Positions 39,450 to 48,391 of a stretch of 64,000 bases of DNA are shown piece after piece; positions within the stretch are counted from its first letter, which is position 1, and every line of letters starts with the position of its first letter. The notes below the pieces were generated by a model. The model was not told the DNA's origin. It saw only the letters and a program-made list of their open reading frames with translations, and ran no database searches. The position numbers were made by a program, and so were the translations under genes. The DNA lies in assembly GCF_001997295.1 (NCBI RefSeq), contig NZ_CP019605.1, positions 868,001 to 932,000 of the forward strand. Direction: 5' to 3'. This stretch comes from Tessaracoccus flavus. GTDB taxonomy: Bacteria > Actinomycetota > Actinomycetes > Propionibacteriales > Propionibacteriaceae.

Positions 39450-39734
39450 GTGGTCGCATATCTCCTGTGGTGGCTGCTGAACATCTACATCTGGCTGCTG
39501 CTCGCCCGCGTGATCCTGTCCTGGGTGCCGATGTTCGCACCCAGCTGGACCCCGAAGGGTCCGATCCTGGTGATCGTGGAGTTCGTCTACTCCCTCACCG
39601 ACCCACCGGTGAAGGCGCTGCGTCGCGTCATCAAGCCGGTGCGCATGGGCAACGCTCAACTCGACCTCAGCGTCCTGGTGCTCTTCGTCCTTCTCCAGGT
39701 CCTACAGTCGATGCTGCGCTTCCTCCCGTTCTGA
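39450..39734 (+). CDS. YggT family membrane protein
   Basis: 94 aa with two membrane segments (about 3-24 and 68-90) and a conserved loop (ARVILSWVPMF, LTDPPVKALRRVI). YggT proteins sit next to sepF and divIVA in Gram-positive bacteria and are linked to osmotic tolerance and division, with no known biochemical activity. GTG at 39450, 6 nt after sepF. Confidence 0.88.
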   Translation: MVAYLLWWLLNIYIWLLLARVILSWVPMFAPSWTPKGPILVIVEFVYSLTDPPVKALRRVIKPVRMGNAQLDLSVLVLFVLLQVLQSMLRFLPF

Positions 39735-39800
39735 CGCGCTAGGCTAGCGTCCAGGAATTGGCCGCGAGGCCGCTTGAACCTAGAAGTACTTGGAGCAAAC

Positions 39801-40739
39801 ATGAGCTTGACTCTGGACGAGGTGCGCGCGATCCGTTTTCGCATGGCGCGCCGCGGCGAGACCGGCTACTCGGTCGGCGATGTCGACACCTTCATCGACA
39901 AGGTCGAGCTGACCTTCGCCGAGCACGAGCAGGAGCGTGACCGTCTGCGCCGTGAGGTCGAATCCGTCCAGCAGGGCGGGGGAGACGCCGGAGACGGCTC
40001 CGAGCACCAGGCTGAGTTGTCGGAGAAGGATCGTGAGATCGAAGCACTGCGCGCTCAGATCGAGCGCCTGTCGTCGTCGGAGTCCGGCGACGACGAGGCT
40101 TTCGCCCCGCAGGTCGACGATCAGCGGGTGCGGGAGCTGGAGGCGGAGAACGAGCGGCTGAGGGCCCAGCTCGAGCAGGTCCGCGCCGAGTTCGACCGTT
40201 CCCGTTCCGAGAAGGTCACCGCTGTCGGCGGCACCGAGCACCTCACCGTGACCACGAGTGAGGAGGCCGCCCCGGCGGTCACCCGGCTCCTCCAGATGGC
40301 GACCGATCAGGCCACCACGCTCGTCAATGAGGCTCAGACCGAGGCGCAGCGCAAGATCGAGGAAGCCGAGGCCCGCGCCAACGAGATCAAGACCGACGCC
40401 CGTACGAAGGCCGAGCGCGTCGAGTCGGAGGCCCGGGTCAACGCCGAGGCCATGACCAACGACGCCACTGCTCGCGCCACGGATCTCGACCGCCAGACCG
40501 AGGAACGCCGTCGGGAGCTCTTCGCGGAGCTCGAACACGAGCAGGGGGTGCTGACCGGCAAGGTCGACGCGCTCCGCTCGTTCGAGCGTTCCTACCGCGA
40601 GAACATCACCGGATCCCTGCAGCGGCTCCTGGCCGCCGTCAAGGAGGACCAGCCCGAACCCCACGACGTGCCGGAGTTGGCCCAGCGTCATTCCGATACC
40701 CCGCGCCTCGACGCCCTCGCCGAGGGGGATCAGCACTAG
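39801..40739 (+). CDS. divIVA: DivIVA/Wag31-type polar growth protein
   Basis: 312 aa. The N-terminal DivIVA domain (MSLTLDEVRAIRFRMARRGE, then GYSVGDVDTFIDKVE) binds curved membrane. Two long coiled-coil stretches follow (about 35-145 and 165-275, heptad-rich Glu/Arg/Leu). In actinobacteria this protein directs tip growth and wall synthesis. ATG 39801 follows TTGGAGCAAAC. The frame opens at 39774, but the earlier residues are not conserved. A hairpin terminator lies right after it. Confidence 0.9.
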   Translation: MSLTLDEVRAIRFRMARRGETGYSVGDVDTFIDKVELTFAEHEQERDRLRREVESVQQGGGDAGDGSEHQAELSEKDREIEALRAQIERLSSSESGDDEAFAPQVDDQRVRELEAENERLRAQLEQVRAEFDRSRSEKVTAVGGTEHLTVTTSEEAAPAVTRLLQMATDQATTLVNEAQTEAQRKIEEAEARANEIKTDARTKAERVESEARVNAEAMTNDATARATDLDRQTEERRRELFAELEHEQGVLTGKVDALRSFERSYRENITGSLQRLLAAVKEDQPEPHDVPELAQRHSDTPRLDALAEGDQH

Positions 40740-40755
40740 TCACCGCACGTGGTCC

Positions 40756-40788
40756 ACAGGCCGACGCCCTTTGTGGGTGTCGGCCTGT
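40756..40788 (+). terminator. Hairpin terminator after divIVA
   Basis: ACAGGCCGACGCCC pairs with GGGTGTCGGCCTGT (one G-U pair) around a short TTTGT loop, followed by GTTGCTT. Probably ends the transcript that began upstream of divIVA. Confidence 0.65.
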
Positions 40789-40842
40789 GTTGCTTGCCGG
40801 GAGGTGGTAGCCTTCCGCAACCAGTCCCGATCAGGAGGATCC

Positions 40843-41271
40843 ATGCCGACGTCGAAGAAAGCCACCGCCCCCGAGGCGGTTGCGCTCCCCGTGCTCGAGG
40901 GGGAAGAGCCGTGGACGGCCGAGGAGGTCGCAGAGCAGCGCGCCGAGCTCAAGGATGAACTCGAGCGGTTGGAACGGCGCATCGCGCAGACCGAGGCGGA
41001 GCTGGCGGCCATCCTCCGCGGCGGGACCGACGGAGCCGGCCGGGATCCCGCCGACGTCGGCTCCAGCAACTTCGAGCGCGACCAGGAACTGTCCCTGGCC
41101 CAGAACGTGCGTGACATGGCAGAGCAGCTGCGCCTAGCCATCCACTTGTTCGACAAGGGCGAATACGGCCTCTGCGAGTCCTGCGGACAGCCGATCGGCA
41201 AGGGCCGACTTCAGGTCTTCCCGCGAGCGACGATGTGTGTGGCGTGCAAGCAGCGCGAGGAACGACGCTGA
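40843..41271 (+). CDS. TraR/DksA-family zinc-finger protein
   Basis: 142 aa. A coiled coil (about 26-58 and 78-105) with DPADVGSSNFERDQ at the tip, then a C4 zinc finger: Cys111, Cys114 (CESC), Cys132, Cys135 (CVAC). These proteins bind RNA polymerase and modulate initiation. The exact role in actinobacteria is poorly defined. ATG 40843 follows AGGAGGATCC. A TAGCCT hexamer at 40808-40813 suggests its own promoter. Overlaps or abuts lspA. Confidence 0.88.
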   Translation: MPTSKKATAPEAVALPVLEGEEPWTAEEVAEQRAELKDELERLERRIAQTEAELAAILRGGTDGAGRDPADVGSSNFERDQELSLAQNVRDMAEQLRLAIHLFDKGEYGLCESCGQPIGKGRLQVFPRATMCVACKQREERR

Positions 41272-41780
41272 GCGTTCGTCATCGGGGCGTCGGTCTCATC
41301 GCGTTCGGGATCGGGGTGTTCGGGCTCGGGCTTGACCAGACGGTGAAGAAGATCTCGCTCGCCCAGCTCGAGCCGGGGGAGCCGATCAATCTCGTCGGTG
41401 ACCTGTTCCGGCTCAACCTGATCTGGAATCCGGGGGCGGCATTCGGCATGGGCGCCGACGCCACGATCTTCTTCACGATCTTCGCCATCATCGCGACCGT
41501 CGCCTGCCTGGTCGTCGGGCTGCCCCGGATCACGCGGCTGTGGCACGCCATCGCGCTCGGCATGCTGCTCGCGGGCATCACGGGGAACCTTGTGGATCGC
41601 TTCACGCAGCCGCCCTCACCGCTGCGCGGTCACGTCGTCGACATGTTCCAGCTCAAGTACTTCGCCATCTTCAACGTTGCTGACGTGTTCATCACCGCCG
41701 CCGCGGCTCTCATCCTGCTGGGGAGCTTCTTCCCGGACGAGGCGGCCGACGAGCCGGCTGAGGAGAGGGCGCCGGCATGA
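41235..41780 (+). CDS. lspA: Lipoprotein signal peptidase (signal peptidase II)
   Basis: Up to 181 aa. Aspartic protease of the plasma membrane that cuts signal peptides from prolipoproteins. Four membrane segments. Conserved blocks: DQTVKKISL, LNLIWNPGAAFGMG, GNLVDRF (first catalytic Asp) and FAIFNVADVFI (second Asp). The start is unclear. ATG 41235 and GTG 41241 lie inside the zinc-finger region of the previous gene. A CTG at 41268 would start right at its stop, with GAGGA 7 nt ahead, and would give a more typical N-terminus. rluD overlaps the 3' end by 4 nt. Confidence 0.88.
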   Translation: MCGVQAARGTTLSVRHRGVGLIAFGIGVFGLGLDQTVKKISLAQLEPGEPINLVGDLFRLNLIWNPGAAFGMGADATIFFTIFAIIATVACLVVGLPRITRLWHAIALGMLLAGITGNLVDRFTQPPSPLRGHVVDMFQLKYFAIFNVADVFITAAAALILLGSFFPDEAADEPAEERAPA

Positions 41781-42697
41781 GCGTCTTCCTCATTCCGGAG
41801 GCGTTGGCGGGGGAGCGGGTCGACGCGGCAGCGGCACGGGTCACCGGGCACAGCCGTTCCCGCATCGAGAGCCTCATCGACGGCGGCAACCTCCTGCTGG
41901 CGGGCGCCGTCATCACGAAAGGCTCCCAGCGTGTTCGCGGCGGCGAACTGTTGGAGTTGACCGAGGCCTTGACCCCGTCGCCCGTGCGACTCGATCCCCG
42001 GCTTGCGGACGGCGTGCTGATCGTCCACGAGGACGCCGACATCGTCGTCGTGGACAAACCGGTCGGCGTCGTCGCCCACCCGAGCCTCGGGTTCGAGGGG
42101 CCGTCGGTGGTGGAGCATCTCGCCGCTGCGGGGGTGGCTGTCTCCACCTCCGGTGCGCCGGAGCGGCAGGGGATCGTGCAGCGCCTAGACGTCGGGACCA
42201 GCGGCCTCATGGTGGTTGCCAAGTCTGAGGCGGCCTACAGCGTCCTCAAGCAGGCTTTCCGCGATCGCACAGTGGACAAGACGTACCACGCGTTGGTGCA
42301 GGGCCACCCGGACCCGTTCGAGGGGACGATCGAAGCGCCGATCGCCAGGCATCCCGGCGCGGACTGGAAGATGGCCATCGTCGAAGGTGGCAGGCACAGC
42401 GTCACCCACTACGAGACGATCGAGGCGCACCGGGCGGCCACCTTGCTGCGCATCCACCTCGAAACCGGCCGCACGCACCAGATCCGGGTGCACATGGCAG
42501 CGCTGGGGCATCCCTGCGTGGGAGACCCGTTGTACGGGGCCGACCCCACGCTGTCGGCCAGGCTGGGCCTCGACCGCCAGTGGCTCCACGCTGTGGAACT
42601 TGGATTCACCCACCCAGGTACTGGGGAGTATGTCAGCTTCCGTTCCCAGTACCCGGACGATCTCGACCGTGCGCTTCAGATCGTCCGCGCCGGCTGA
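41777..42697 (+). CDS. RluA/RluD-type rRNA pseudouridine synthase
   Basis: 306 aa. N-terminal S4 RNA-binding domain (ERVDAAAARVTGHSRSRIES) and catalytic domain with QRLDVGTSGLMVVAK, where Asp138 is the nucleophile. HLETGRTHQIRVHMAALGHP and GDPLYGAD complete the family signature. In this position, directly after lspA, it is the homologue of RluD, which modifies 23S rRNA helix 69. The precise target is inferred. The start ATG overlaps the lspA stop. Confidence 0.9.
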   Translation: MSVFLIPEALAGERVDAAAARVTGHSRSRIESLIDGGNLLLAGAVITKGSQRVRGGELLELTEALTPSPVRLDPRLADGVLIVHEDADIVVVDKPVGVVAHPSLGFEGPSVVEHLAAAGVAVSTSGAPERQGIVQRLDVGTSGLMVVAKSEAAYSVLKQAFRDRTVDKTYHALVQGHPDPFEGTIEAPIARHPGADWKMAIVEGGRHSVTHYETIEAHRAATLLRIHLETGRTHQIRVHMAALGHPCVGDPLYGADPTLSARLGLDRQWLHAVELGFTHPGTGEYVSFRSQYPDDLDRALQIVRAG

Positions 42698-42746
42698 ATC
42701 TGGGAGCAATCGGAGAACCAACGGTGCGTCCGGGGAGCCCGTCAGG

Positions 42747-42752
42747 TAGGGT
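42747..42752 (+). promoter_or_regulatory. -10 hexamer for a leaderless pyk transcript
   Basis: TAGGGT followed by 6 nt (TTGCCCC region) and the GTG start of pyk. No ribosome binding site is present before this GTG. Confidence 0.55.
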
Positions 42753-42758
42753 TGCCCC

Positions 42759-44183
42759 GTGCGTAGAGCAAAGATCGTTTGTACCCTCGGCCCATCTGCC
42801 GAGACCGTTGACCGCCTGATTGAGTTGCTGAACGCGGGGATGAATGTTGCCCGCCTCAACATGAGCCATGGCGACTACAACGAGCATGGAACCCGCCTGA
42901 AGAACGTCCGCGCGGCGGCCGAAGCCGTCGGCAAGACCGTCGGCGTGTTCGCCGACCTGCAGGGCCCCAAGATTCGCCTCGGCCGTTTCGCCGACGACAA
43001 GAAGGTGCAGTTGGAGGTGGGGGACACGTTCACCATCACCACCGATGACATCCTCGGCGACGACCACCGTTGCTCGACAACCTACAAGGGCCTCCCCGGC
43101 GACGTGAACGTCGGAGACCACATCCTCATCGATGACGGCAAGGTCGGCCTCAAGGCCGTCGAGGTGACCGACACCGACGTGGTGTGCGAGGTCACCGTCC
43201 CCGGGCCGGTGTCCAACAACAAGGGCATCAACCTCCCCGGCGTCGCCGTGTCCGTCCCGGCGCTCAGCGACAAGGATGAGCGCGACCTCCGGTGGGCCCT
43301 CCACCAGGACGTCGACATGATCGCCCTGTCCTTCGTGCGTTCGGGTGACGACATCCGTCGTGTCCACGAGATCATGGATGAGGAGGGTCGTCACCTCCCC
43401 GTCATCGCCAAGCTGGAGAAGCCGCAGGCCATCGCGAATCTGCAGGAGATCATCGACTCCTTCGACGCGTTCATGGTCGCCCGCGGAGACCTGGGCGTCG
43501 AGCTGCCGCTCGAAGAGGTCCCCCTCGTGCAGAAGCGGATCATCCGCGCCGCCCGGAAGTGGGCCAAGCCGGTCATCGTCGCCACCCAGATGCTGGAGTC
43601 GATGATCACCAACCCGCGGCCGACCCGCGCCGAAGCCTCCGACGTCGCTAACGCCATCCTTGACGGCGCCGACGCTGTGATGCTTTCCGGCGAGACGTCC
43701 GTCGGCGACTTCCCAGTGGAGACGGTGTCGACGATGGCACGCATCGTCGAGAAGACCGAGCGCGAGGGCCACGCCGAGATCCACATCATCGACTGGGACC
43801 CGCACACCACCGGCGGCATCCTGGCGAAGGCGGCCGCGGAGGTTGCCGAGCGCATCGGCGCGAGGTACCTCGTCGCGTTCACCAAGTCGGGCGACACCGG
43901 CCGTCGACTCTCGCGTCTGCGCTCGCCGATCCCGATGCTGGTGTTCTCGCCCGAGCGCGCCACCCGCCAGACGATGACCCTGTCGTGGGGTGTTGATACG
44001 CACATCACGCCTGAGTTCACCAACCAGGAAGAGGTCGTTGAAGCCGTCGACAAGCACCTGCGTGACCGCGGAATGATCGAGGTCGGTGAGCGAATCGTCA
44101 TGCTCTCCGGCTCGCCGATGGGTATCCCGGGCAAGACCAACAACCTGCGCGTCCACAAGGTGAAGGAGCTCGGCGAGAGCTGA
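42759..44183 (+). CDS. pyk: Pyruvate kinase
   Basis: 474 aa. Converts phosphoenolpyruvate and ADP to pyruvate and ATP. MRRAKIVCTLGPSAETVDRL starts the barrel, NVARLNMSHGDY and FADLQGPKIRLGRF follow, and IAKLEKPQAIANLQEI contains the catalytic lysine region. MVARGDLGVELP binds metal, TQMLESMI precedes TRAEASDVANAILDGADAVM, and the C-terminal allosteric domain is complete. Normal length. GTG start at 42759 appears leaderless. A strong terminator follows. Confidence 0.96.
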   Translation: MRRAKIVCTLGPSAETVDRLIELLNAGMNVARLNMSHGDYNEHGTRLKNVRAAAEAVGKTVGVFADLQGPKIRLGRFADDKKVQLEVGDTFTITTDDILGDDHRCSTTYKGLPGDVNVGDHILIDDGKVGLKAVEVTDTDVVCEVTVPGPVSNNKGINLPGVAVSVPALSDKDERDLRWALHQDVDMIALSFVRSGDDIRRVHEIMDEEGRHLPVIAKLEKPQAIANLQEIIDSFDAFMVARGDLGVELPLEEVPLVQKRIIRAARKWAKPVIVATQMLESMITNPRPTRAEASDVANAILDGADAVMLSGETSVGDFPVETVSTMARIVEKTEREGHAEIHIIDWDPHTTGGILAKAAAEVAERIGARYLVAFTKSGDTGRRLSRLRSPIPMLVFSPERATRQTMTLSWGVDTHITPEFTNQEEVVEAVDKHLRDRGMIEVGERIVMLSGSPMGIPGKTNNLRVHKVKELGES

Positions 44184-44216
44184 CCCGCCGACCCTTCGGG
44201 ACGCCTCAGCGCGACA

Positions 44217-44250
44217 GAAGGCCCCCCTCGTGATCGAGGGGGGCCTTCTT
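44217..44250 (+). terminator. Rho-independent terminator after pyk
   Basis: GAAGGCCCCCCTCG pairs with CGAGGGGGGCCTTC around a TGAT loop, followed by TT. Perfect 14-bp stem. Also lies just beyond the end of the oppositely oriented tRNA-Leu. Confidence 0.85.
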
Positions 44251-44256
44251 GTGTCG

Positions 44257-44339
44257 TGCCCGGGAGGGGAGTCGAACCCCTACGGCCTTGCGGCCAGACG
44301 GGTTTGAGCCGTCCGCGTATACCATTCCGCCACCCGGGC
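44257..44339 (-). tRNA. tRNA-Leu, anticodon CAA
   Basis: Read on the minus strand: acceptor GCCCGGG pairs with CCCGGGC plus discriminator A. The D-arm region is TGGCGGAATGGTATACGC, the anticodon stem GACGG/CCGTC encloses the loop CTCAAAC (anticodon CAA, reads UUG), the long variable arm is TGGCCGCAAGGCC, and the T-arm has GGGGTTCGACTCCCC. CCA is not encoded. The long variable arm and anticodon agree on leucine. Confidence 0.95.
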
Positions 44340-44477
44340 CGGGCGCGACCTATATTCTTGCACAAGGCGGCGGCTGCCCGTGAGTGGGCATGTCGTCGCC
44401 CACGCGAGTAGGATGCACGCAGGTTTGTCTGCGGTCCGCCAATGGCCGTGCCCCTAGTTAGAAATGCCTGAAACACC

Positions 44478-45056
44478 ATGAAGAAGAAGCCCACTGTGAT
44501 CGTCGCCGAGGACGAGGCGCTGATCCGTCTCGACCTGGTTGAACTCCTCACCGAGGAGGGCTATGAGGTGGTCGGGGAGGCCGCGGACGGCGAAGAAGCC
44601 GTCAAGCTCGCCCGCGAACTGGAGCCCAACCTCGTCATCATGGACGTGAAGATGCCCAAGATGGATGGCATCACGGCGGCGGAGATCATCGCGGAGGAGC
44701 GGATCGCCCCGATCGTCATGCTGACCGCCTTCAGCCAGCGCGAGCTGGTGGAGCGGGCGCGCGACGCGGGGGCCATGGCCTACGTGGTGAAGCCGTTCGG
44801 CGCGTCGGACGTGATCCCGGCCATCGAGATCGCCATGGGTCGGTTCCAGGAGATCAAGGCGATCGAGGACGAGCTCAACTCGCTCGAGGATCGACTCGAG
44901 TCGAGGAAGATCATCGATCAGGCCAAGGGCATCCTGCAGGCCGACCTCGGGTTCACCGAACCCGAGGCCTTCCGGTGGATCCAGAAGACGGCCATGGATC
45001 TGCGCAAGTCCATGCGCGACGTCGCCGAGGGCGTCATCAGCCACAAGAAGAAGTAG
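44478..45056 (+). CDS. pdtaR: ANTAR-domain response regulator (PdtaR-like)
   Basis: 192 aa. N-terminal receiver domain with VIVAEDEALIRLDLVELLTE, phospho-acceptor Asp56 (VIMDVKMPKMDG) and conserved MLTAFSQ and VVKPFGA. The C-terminal ANTAR RNA-binding domain is KIIDQAKGILQADLGFTEPE through the AMDLRKSMRDVAE helix. Expected to bind tandem hairpins in mRNA leaders and prevent termination. The cognate histidine kinase is not next to it, as in other actinobacteria. A TAGGAT hexamer at 44409 could be its promoter, giving a leader of about 60 nt. Confidence 0.92.
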   Translation: MKKKPTVIVAEDEALIRLDLVELLTEEGYEVVGEAADGEEAVKLARELEPNLVIMDVKMPKMDGITAAEIIAEERIAPIVMLTAFSQRELVERARDAGAMAYVVKPFGASDVIPAIEIAMGRFQEIKAIEDELNSLEDRLESRKIIDQAKGILQADLGFTEPEAFRWIQKTAMDLRKSMRDVAEGVISHKKK

Positions 45057-45072
45057 CTGCCGGCAACCGGAC

Positions 45073-45492
45073 TCACGCTGTTGGCGTGGTACCGGGCAGC
45101 GCGGTCATGTGGCAGGTGAGTCGGCCGGTCGCGGTCGTCCTGCCTTCGTCGTCGACGATCTCGACCGCATAGACGACGATCGTCCGGCCGAGGTGCACAG
45201 CCGTCGCGGTCCCCGTCACCCGGCCGCTGCGAACGCCGCGGACATGGGTGACGTTGAGGTCGACCCCCACCCCCGCGCGGTCGGGGTAGCCGTAGGCGAG
45301 TGCGCCCATGCTGCCGAGGGTCTCGACCAGTACCCCGCTGGCCCCGCCGTGCAGGAGACCGAACGGCTGTTGGTTGCCCTCGACGGGGATGGAGCCGACC
45401 ACGCGCTCGGCGCTGAGCTCGGTGAGGTCGAGGCCCATCTTGGTGTCCAGGGGGGAGGCGACCGCAAGGGCCCAGTCGGGGATGCTGTTCAT
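45073..45492 (-). CDS. Hotdog-fold PaaI-type thioesterase
   Basis: 139 aa. PFGLLHGGASGVLVETLGS carries the HGG motif (48-50) and the catalytic acidic residue Glu57 of the PaaI/YbgC hotdog group. Hydrolyses an acyl- or aryl-CoA, substrate unknown. ATG 45492 (MNSIPDWALAVASPLDTKMG) chosen; the upstream frame is not conserved. It lies between pdtaR and polA on the opposite strand, a placement seen in other actinobacteria. polA starts 77 nt away in the other direction. Confidence 0.85.
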   Translation of the reverse strand: MNSIPDWALAVASPLDTKMGLDLTELSAERVVGSIPVEGNQQPFGLLHGGASGVLVETLGSMGALAYGYPDRAGVGVDLNVTHVRGVRSGRVTGTATAVHLGRTIVVYAVEIVDDEGRTTATGRLTCHMTALPGTTPTA

Positions 45493-45555
45493 GGCGGCAC
45501 TCTGCCATAGGCAGACCCACAGACGGGAGACCTGACCCCCCATCGTGGTGGGCGG

Positions 45556-45561
45556 TAGGCT
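45556..45561 (+). promoter_or_regulatory. -10 hexamer for a leaderless polA transcript
   Basis: TAGGCT, 7 nt, then the polA GTG. No ribosome binding site is visible. Confidence 0.55.
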
Positions 45562-45568
45562 CGGCGAC

Positions 45569-48244
45569 GTGACTCAATCGCGAAAGCTGCTCCTCATCGA
45601 CGGCCACTCGGTGGCGTACCGGGCATTCTTTGCACTGCCCGTCGACAACTTCGCGACGTCGACGGGTCAGCACACCAACGCAGTGTTCGGTTTCACCTCG
45701 ATGCTCATCAACGTGCTGCGCGACGAGCAGCCGACGCACCTGGCGGTGGCCTTCGACGTCTCCCGTCAGTCCTTCCGCACCACGGAGTATCCGGAGTACA
45801 AGGCCACCCGGTCTGCCTCTCCGACCGAGTTCAAGGGCCAGGTGACGCTCGTCAAGGACGTGCTGGACGCCATGAGCATCGTCCATCTGGAGAAGGACGG
45901 CTACGAGGCCGATGACCTCATCGCGACGCTGTCGACGCAGGCGGTTGCGGAGGGCTTCGAGGTGTTCATCGTCACCGGCGATCGGGACGCGATGCAGTTG
46001 GTCAACGACCACGTGACCGTGTTGTACCCGCGCAAGGGTGTCTCGGACCTGGCGCGGATGACCCCGCAAACCGTTGCTGAGAAGTACCTTGTGGAGCCCT
46101 CCCGCTACCCGGAGCTGGCGGCGCTCGTCGGGGAGAGCAGCGACAACCTTCCAGGCGTACCTGGGGTGGGCCCGAAGACGGCCGCGAAATGGCTCGATCA
46201 GTTCGACGGGCTCGACAATCTCGTCGCCCGCGCCGAGCAGGTGCCTGGCAAGGCCGGCGAATCGTTCCGCACCCATCTCGCCGACGTGGTGAGGAACCGC
46301 CGGCTCAACGCACTCCTGCGTGATCTCGCCCTCGACATCAGCATCGACGACACGGCACGGCGCGAGTGGGACCGGGAGCGGGTCCACGAGCTGTTCGACG
46401 CGCTGGAGTTCCGGGTGCTGAGGGAGCGTCTCCTGGAGCTCGGCCCCGCCGAGCCGGTGACGGTGGAGAGCTTCACCGTCGAGGGGGCCCGCCTCCAGGA
46501 GGGGCAGGTGCGTGGCTGGTTGGCGGAGCACGCCGTCGGGCGCACCGCCGTCCACTTCGCGGGCACCTGGGGGAGCGGCACCGGCGATCTGACTGCCCTC
46601 GCGCTGGCAGCCGCCGACGGCGCGGGCGCCTACCTCGACACGGCCGAGCTCACCCCCGAGGACGATGCCGCCGTCGCCGAATGGCTCGCCGATCCCGAGC
46701 ACCCCAAGGCGGTGCATGGGGCAAAGGGCCCCACGCTGGCCTGCTGGGCGAGGGGATGGCAATTGGACGGGGTGGCGCAGGATACGTTGCTCGCCTCCTA
46801 CCTCCTTCGCCCGGACCAGCGCACCTACGATCTGGCCGACCTCGTGCTGCGCCACCTCCAGCGGGAGCTCAGCACCCAGGAGAGCTCCCCCGGTGACGCG
46901 CAACTGGCGTTCGACTTCACCGAGGACGACGCGGAGGCCGTCGACACGGCCCTGCTCCATGCGCGCGCCGTGTTCGACCTCGCGGAGGTGTTGGACCGCG
47001 AGCTGGACGAACGCAACGGGACTGAGCTGATGCGCTCCGTGGAGCTGCCGCTGCAGACGACCCTAGCGACAATGGAGAAGCTGGGCATCGCCGTCGAGGC
47101 GGGGAGGTTGCAGTCGCTGCGCGACGACTTCGACACGAGCGTGGCGTCGGCCCAGCAGGCGGCGTTCGACGTCCTGGGCCACGAGGTCAACCTCGGGTCA
47201 CCCAAGCAACTCCAGGGCGTGCTGTTCGACGAGCTGGGGATGCCGAAGACCAGGCGCACGAAGTCGGGCTACACGACCGACGCGGAGGCACTCGAGTCGC
47301 TTTACGAGAAGACGCAGCACCCGTTCCTCGGTCACCTGTTGGCACACCGCGATGCGATCCGACTGCGCCAGACGGTGGACGGTCTCCTCGCCGCGGTCGG
47401 GGACGACGGCCGCATCCACACCAGTTACATGCAGACGATCGCGGCCACCGGTCGGCTGAGCTCGACCGATCCCAACTTGCAGAACATCCCCATCCGCACG
47501 GCGGTCGGGCGGCGGATCAGGTCTGCGTTCGTCCCGGGTCCGGAGTTCGAATCGCTGATGTCGGCGGACTACTCGCAGATCGAGATGAGGCTCATGGCGC
47601 ACGCCAGCGGGGACGAGGGGCTCATCGAGGCGTTCGGGTCAGGCCGGGACTTCCACAACGAGATGGCGTCCAAGGTCTTCCGGGTCGAACCCGAGGACGT
47701 CACCGGGGAGATGCGGGCCAAGATCAAGGCCATGAACTACGGCCTCGCCTACGGTCTGAGCGCCTTTGGGCTGTCCAACCAGCTGAAGATCTCCGTCGGT
47801 GAGGCCCGCGAACTGATGGACGACTACTTCTCCCGGGTCGGGGGCGTGAAGGCGTACCTCGAGGGGATCGTGGAGCAGGCCCGCAAGGACGGCTACACCG
47901 AAACAATGCTCGGCCGACGCCGCTATTTGCCCGACCTCACCAGCAGCAACCGCCAGCGGCGTGAGATGGCCGAGCGTGCCGCGCTCAATTCGCCGATCCA
48001 GGGCTCCGCTGCCGACGTCATCAAGGTGGCCATGATCAACGTGGGACGCGCGCTCCGGGCAGAGGGTCTGCAGAGTCGGATGCTCCTTCAGGTGCACGAC
48101 GAGCTCGTGTTCGAAGTGGCGCCGGGCGAGCAGGAGGCTCTCACCGAATTGGCTCAACGGGAGATGGCCGGCGCCTTCTCGCTTCGCGTGCCCCTTGAGG
48201 TCTCGATCGGGGTCGGCGACTCGTGGGAGTCGGCCGCCCACTGA
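45569..48244 (+). CDS. polA: DNA polymerase I
   Basis: 891 aa. Gap filling and primer removal. The N-terminal 5'-nuclease (LLLIDGHSVAYRAFFALP, GYEADDLIATL, VTGDRDAMQL) spans about 1-290. The middle domain, about 310-500, lacks the DxE motif of a proofreading exonuclease (AVHFAGTWGSGTGDL in its place), so 3'-5' activity is probably absent, as in many actinobacteria. Polymerase motif A is SADYSQIEMRLMAH (Asp667) and motif C is LQVHDELVFE (Asp844, Glu845). GTG at 45569 chosen over 45559-region codons because of the leaderless promoter and the conserved start TQSRKLLLIDGHS. Confidence 0.95.
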   Translation: MTQSRKLLLIDGHSVAYRAFFALPVDNFATSTGQHTNAVFGFTSMLINVLRDEQPTHLAVAFDVSRQSFRTTEYPEYKATRSASPTEFKGQVTLVKDVLDAMSIVHLEKDGYEADDLIATLSTQAVAEGFEVFIVTGDRDAMQLVNDHVTVLYPRKGVSDLARMTPQTVAEKYLVEPSRYPELAALVGESSDNLPGVPGVGPKTAAKWLDQFDGLDNLVARAEQVPGKAGESFRTHLADVVRNRRLNALLRDLALDISIDDTARREWDRERVHELFDALEFRVLRERLLELGPAEPVTVESFTVEGARLQEGQVRGWLAEHAVGRTAVHFAGTWGSGTGDLTALALAAADGAGAYLDTAELTPEDDAAVAEWLADPEHPKAVHGAKGPTLACWARGWQLDGVAQDTLLASYLLRPDQRTYDLADLVLRHLQRELSTQESSPGDAQLAFDFTEDDAEAVDTALLHARAVFDLAEVLDRELDERNGTELMRSVELPLQTTLATMEKLGIAVEAGRLQSLRDDFDTSVASAQQAAFDVLGHEVNLGSPKQLQGVLFDELGMPKTRRTKSGYTTDAEALESLYEKTQHPFLGHLLAHRDAIRLRQTVDGLLAAVGDDGRIHTSYMQTIAATGRLSSTDPNLQNIPIRTAVGRRIRSAFVPGPEFESLMSADYSQIEMRLMAHASGDEGLIEAFGSGRDFHNEMASKVFRVEPEDVTGEMRAKIKAMNYGLAYGLSAFGLSNQLKISVGEARELMDDYFSRVGGVKAYLEGIVEQARKDGYTETMLGRRRYLPDLTSSNRQRREMAERAALNSPIQGSAADVIKVAMINVGRALRAEGLQSRMLLQVHDELVFEVAPGEQEALTELAQREMAGAFSLRVPLEVSIGVGDSWESAAH

Positions 48245-48391
48245 CGTTCTCCTACCCCTGCCTCATTCGGCGGCCCCGGGCGTCCGGAAAAAGGGATGTA
48301 TCACAGCCCAGGCCCCTGTCTCCTGACCCGTGAAGCCGAACGGTTTCCGACCATCCAGGGATGGTCGCGTTCTCCGAAGGAGGAGGAAATC

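Noticed and set aside
45569-48244. Active proofreading exonuclease in DNA polymerase I
   Set aside because: The middle domain lacks the Asp-x-Glu motif expected at its first strand, so only the 5'-nuclease and polymerase are supported.
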